From: Lachnospiraceae bacterium
GTDB lineage: Bacteria; Bacillota; Clostridia; Lachnospirales; Lachnospiraceae
Direction of reading: 5' to 3'
Assembly: GCA_017404585.1 (NCBI GenBank)
Contig: JAFRCB010000010.1
Span: forward strand, 1 to 8,261
DNA length: 8,261 bases
The notes below the pieces were generated by a model that was given only the letters and a program-made list of their open reading frames with translations, had not been told where the DNA came from and ran no database searches. Shown in pieces: positions 6,240 to 8,261 of this stretch. The position numbers and the translations under genes are program-made. Every line of letters begins with the position of its first letter. Position 1 is the stretch's first letter.

Positions 6240-6659
6240 TCATTCCTCATATTCAATATTGTTTTCTTCGCACCATGCACGCGCGATCAGACCATAGCAG
6301 TTGTTCCGAAAATAGTTCCACTGAACGTCAAGATCATACGCATGCACAACAGCGGAAAACGCTCCGGCCGGATGATCGTCGTCCAGTGCGCGAAGGAGAG
6401 CTGCCGCAGCTGCCGCATCGTGAACTTCATCCACAAAATCCGCCATCATGCCATACTCATCCACCTCGTACTCATTCGGGAGTGGCAGATACAATTCTGG
6501 ATGAGCATCGATTTTCGCCATCAGGGCTTTGTCCTGTCCGATGCCGTATACCGAATCCATAAGCATGACAACTTCACCGGTCTCAGTATAATAAAAGAAC
6601 TGAGATTTCGCGTTCGAATACTGGATTCCATCCATCACATCCTGCAGTTTTACTCTCAT
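6240..6659 (-). CDS. UPF0158-like protein, second tandem copy
   Basis: 139 aa from ATG 6659, ending in TGA. The family pattern is clear: start MRVKLQDVMDGIQYSN, TGEVVM (27-32), and C-terminal YFRNNCYGLIARAWCEENNI (116-135). The start at 6659 has GAGGA just upstream, much like the ribosome site of the first copy. Upstream in-frame ATGs at 6791 and 6758 would place the N-terminus across the stop of the first copy and over a strong promoter, so they are less likely. Aligned to the first copy it shares L-D--YxN near the N-terminus, EVV, the AF motif and IAxxWCxEN at the end. An Ala run (82-87) lies in the middle. The family has no known activity. The protein is soluble, with no signal or membrane segment. 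Confidence 0.85.
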   Translation of the reverse strand: MRVKLQDVMDGIQYSNAKSQFFYYTETGEVVMLMDSVYGIGQDKALMAKIDAHPELYLPLPNEYEVDEYGMMADFVDEVHDAAAAAALLRALDDDHPAGAFSAVVHAYDLDVQWNYFRNNCYGLIARAWCEENNIEYEE

Positions 6660-6729
6660 AATGTCCTCACTTTGCGAAAGCTTCCAACCAGCTGAAAAAC
6701 GGAGTCTAATTCCGCCGAGATAATTCATA

Positions 6730-6758
6730 ATTATAGCACGAAACAAAAGCCTTGTCAT
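6730..6758 (-). promoter_or_regulatory. Strong promoter for the second UPF0158 gene
   Basis: On the minus strand ATGACA (6753-6758), a 17-base spacer and TATAAT (6730-6735) form a near-consensus promoter. TGC just before TATAAT makes it also a perfect extended -10. The -35 overlaps the TAATGACA at the end of the first UPF0158 gene. Initiation near 6723 gives a leader of about 64 bases. That leader holds a weak 4-bp hairpin followed by five T (around 6690-6715), possibly an attenuator. Confidence 0.75.
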
Positions 6759-7219
6759 TACCTCGCGCGCAGGCCGTTCTCCCTGCACCACTCCAGGGCT
6801 ATGTCCCGGATCGAGTCAATTCGATATTTTTCATAGTCGGAAGTTAAGCCGAGCGCGCTCACAGCCCTGCCGAAGGCTCTGAAAGGGTATGAACTCTTCA
6901 ATATCTGAGCGAGATGTTCTTTTTCTTCTCCCTCGGGCAGTGTTTCCGTATATCCCACCATGATTCTGTAATTCTCGTTAAGACCGAGTACCGGCACATG
7001 GATATAATCCCCGGGATTAGCTTTTATATCCGCTGCCAGTTCATCCGTCTCCACATAGGCTCCCATCGCTGTGAATCCGGTAAAGACCGGATTCACTCTC
7101 AGCACTACTTCCTCTGACGGCTTATGGTAATAATAATCACCTGTCTTGTTGGCGTAAGCCATGGCGCTCACAATATCTTCAAGATCGGCCCTTGCCTTTC
7201 TTCTAAAAAAGTTGAACAT
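6758..7219 (-). CDS. UPF0158-like protein, first tandem copy
   Basis: 153 aa from ATG 7219 with GAGAGGA five bases upstream, ending in TAA. It begins with a basic segment, MFNFFRRKAR, absent in the second copy. It then follows the same plan: DLEDIVSAMAYANKTGDYYY (12-31), EEVVL (36-40), a divergent middle, PFRAFGRAV (112-120) and IRDIALEWCRENGL (137-150). Identity to its neighbour is low but collinear along the whole length, indicating an old duplication. The basic N-terminus could bind nucleic acid or membrane, which is speculation. It is probably the first gene of the group with the second copy and the Nif11-like gene. Confidence 0.8.
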   Translation of the reverse strand: MFNFFRRKARADLEDIVSAMAYANKTGDYYYHKPSEEVVLRVNPVFTGFTAMGAYVETDELAADIKANPGDYIHVPVLGLNENYRIMVGYTETLPEGEEKEHLAQILKSSYPFRAFGRAVSALGLTSDYEKYRIDSIRDIALEWCRENGLRAR

Positions 7220-7267
7220 AATATCCTCTCTTACATAAATTCATCGCAGCGTTCATCTCAGTGGGAA

Positions 7268-7273
7268 ATTATA
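7268..7273 (-). promoter_or_regulatory. Candidate -10 box for the UPF0158 group
   Basis: TATAAT on the minus strand, 48 bases upstream of ATG 7219. No recognisable -35 lies 16-18 bases upstream; the position is occupied by the edge of the inverted repeat at 7291-7337. If real, this promoter may need an activator bound there. The box also lies inside a small imperfect hairpin (GTGGAA / TTCCCAC). Confidence 0.4.
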
Positions 7274-7290
7274 CTTCCACCCAGATAATA

Positions 7291-7337
7291 CGGCTGTATA
7301 CGCCGGTGCATACAAGATGAACCGCCATATACAGCCG
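7291..7337 (-). terminator. Long inverted repeat after the alarmone synthetase: weak terminator or operator
   Basis: CGGCTGTATA (7291-7300) and TATACAGCCG (7328-7337) are perfect 10-bp complements separated by 27 bases. The arms can be extended inward with a G-U pair, a G-C pair, one mismatch and a further CGGT/ACCG. It starts 34 bases after the stop of the synthetase gene. Downstream on the minus strand is TATTATC rather than a real U tract, so termination is uncertain. It could also be a binding site next to the TATAAT at 7268. Confidence 0.45.
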
Positions 7338-7371
7338 CATTGCTGTTCCATGGTGTCAAATTTCCGGATAT

Positions 7372-8217
7372 TTATGACGGTCCGTCGATCTTTTCACGAA
7401 GCTGAATCATCCTTCGGTCGAGCTGATTGATCATCTCCGCGACATACTGAAGTTCCTCAGTAATGGACTGTCCGTTCGGGATATCCCGCTTATACTTCAT
7501 CTTATGGTCGATACTTGCCCAAAAATCCATTGCAATCGTTCGGAGCTGTACCTCGACCTTCACCATATGCTTGCCGGATGTGAGATATATCGGTACTGCC
7601 AGAATCAGATGAAGACTTCTGTATCCGTTATCTTTCGGATACCTGATGTAGTCCTTTTCCTCCAGGAGTATTATATCATCCTGATCAATGAGGCAGTCTC
7701 TCAGCTTGTATATATCATCGATGAACGAACATATGACACGGATCCCGGCAATATCCTGCAGATAGCGTTCAATATTGCTGACGGTGAAATCAATCCCTCT
7801 GCGATCAAGCTTCTCAAAAATACTTCTCGGTGTCTTGATCCTGCTCTTGATCGATTCAATGGGATTTCTGTTCTGCACCAGAGCAAGTTCCCTGTCCATG
7901 ACTTCGATTTTTGTCTGGATCTCGCACAAAGCGCATTCGTAATGCATCATAAGCGTCTGGAAATTCGTGAGTTCATCTTTGAGACTCAGCATTTCCCGAA
8001 GATAACCCTCCGGTGTTGACTGTCCGTACTTGTCAACATTCATATCAACGAGATGGTTCTCGAGATAACGCAGAAGAGTCTTTGTCTCCTTCTTGTCTCT
8101 CTTTTCCGGCGCCTTCTCATCAGCTCTCGGAAGCTCAGTCTCGTATTCAACGATATATGACAGGTCCAAACCATCTGCTGTTGTCTTTTTATCCAGAGCA
8201 GCTTCATTACTCTCCAT
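7372..8217 (-). CDS. Small alarmone synthetase (RelQ-like GTP pyrophosphokinase)
   Basis: 281 aa from ATG 8217, with AAGGTG seven bases upstream. An in-frame TTG at 8253 exists but falls in the promoter. The synthetase domain (about 90-245) transfers pyrophosphate from ATP to GDP or GTP to make (p)ppGpp. Its motifs are RIKTPRSIFEKL (126-137), DIAGIRV (155-161), DYIRYPKDNGYRSLH (189-203, with the guanine-stacking Tyr199), VEVQLRT (221-227, catalytic-type Glu222) and MDFWASIDHKMKY (230-242). There is no HD hydrolase, TGS or ACT domain, so it is a stand-alone synthetase of the RelQ/YjbM group. The N-terminal 60 or so residues are acidic and basic, without a known domain, and make it longer than RelQ, which is a little over 200 aa. 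A C-terminal coiled-coil-like helix (253-276) matches the oligomerising helix of RelQ. Cytoplasmic. Confidence 0.92.
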   Translation of the reverse strand: MESNEAALDKKTTADGLDLSYIVEYETELPRADEKAPEKRDKKETKTLLRYLENHLVDMNVDKYGQSTPEGYLREMLSLKDELTNFQTLMMHYECALCEIQTKIEVMDRELALVQNRNPIESIKSRIKTPRSIFEKLDRRGIDFTVSNIERYLQDIAGIRVICSFIDDIYKLRDCLIDQDDIILLEEKDYIRYPKDNGYRSLHLILAVPIYLTSGKHMVKVEVQLRTIAMDFWASIDHKMKYKRDIPNGQSITEELQYVAEMINQLDRRMIQLREKIDGPS

Positions 8218-8252
8218 ATATTCACACCTTCCTACGCACACACTGCCTGTCA

Positions 8253-8261
8253 ATTATATCA
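8253..8261 (-). promoter_or_regulatory. Extended -10 promoter of the alarmone synthetase gene
   Basis: TGATATAAT on the minus strand is a perfect extended -10 (TGnTATAAT). Initiation near 8246 would give a leader of about 28 bases containing the AGGAAGG ribosome site. Any -35 box lies beyond the window edge. Confidence 0.6.

Noticed and set aside
5454..6695. 413-codon open frame on the plus strand
   Set aside because: It runs antisense across three well-supported minus-strand genes with good ribosome sites and family motifs. Its translation is Cys/His/Ile-rich with no domain pattern and no ribosome site.
6240..6791. Longer start for the second UPF0158 gene at ATG 6791 or 6758
   Set aside because: These starts lack a well-spaced ribosome site, overlap the first copy, and lie at or upstream of a strong promoter. 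ATG 6659 has a good ribosome site and matches the family N-terminus.
7372..8253. TTG start at 8253 for the alarmone synthetase
   Set aside because: It falls inside the extended -10 box; ATG 8217 has a proper ribosome site.

Overview
All genes recognised in this window lie on the minus strand, so transcription runs from high to low coordinates. Strong GGAGG-type ribosome sites, a RelQ-type small alarmone synthetase, an M14 peptidase of the cell-wall (gamma-D-glutamyl-diamino acid) type and moderate base composition point to a Clostridia-class Firmicute, most likely a Lachnospiraceae member. That placement is an inference from style and gene content. No rRNA, tRNA, CRISPR array, insertion sequence or phage gene was seen.

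Layout in transcription order. (1) 8217-7372: a small (p)ppGpp synthetase with an N-terminal extension, preceded at the window edge by a perfect extended -10 box. (2) 7371-7220: an intergenic region with a long interrupted inverted repeat and a TATAAT box. (3) 7219-5904: two tandem UPF0158-like paralogs, the second with its own strong extended -10 promoter, followed by a 94-aa Nif11-like small protein. (4) 5855-3897: a basic single-pass membrane protein whose reading frame ends in TAG and then continues, in the same frame, into an M14 carboxypeptidase-like domain. Together they look like one membrane-anchored extracellular M14 protein interrupted by an amber codon, with a perfect 7-bp hairpin starting one base after the stop. 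The M14 domain keeps its zinc ligands but has Met where the catalytic Glu is expected. (5) 3771-2015: a compact unit of an acyl carrier protein and an AMP-forming acyl ligase with an ATGA overlap, a plausible promoter and palindromes upstream, and an intrinsic terminator downstream. (6) 1761-1: an open-ended reading frame of 587 codons that runs off the left edge, with a flavodoxin-like domain, a pyridoxamine-phosphate-oxidase-like split barrel and a very long Asp/Glu/Tyr-rich tail broken by one basic, amphipathic island.

The ACP and ligase almost certainly act together (acyl activation and loading). The UPF0158 pair and the Nif11-like gene are arranged as a co-transcribed group of unknown role. 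The rest are probably independent units. The most unusual items are the amber-split M14 protein with its stop-adjacent hairpin, the missing catalytic Glu in that enzyme, and the acidic-tailed flavodoxin/PNPOx fusion.
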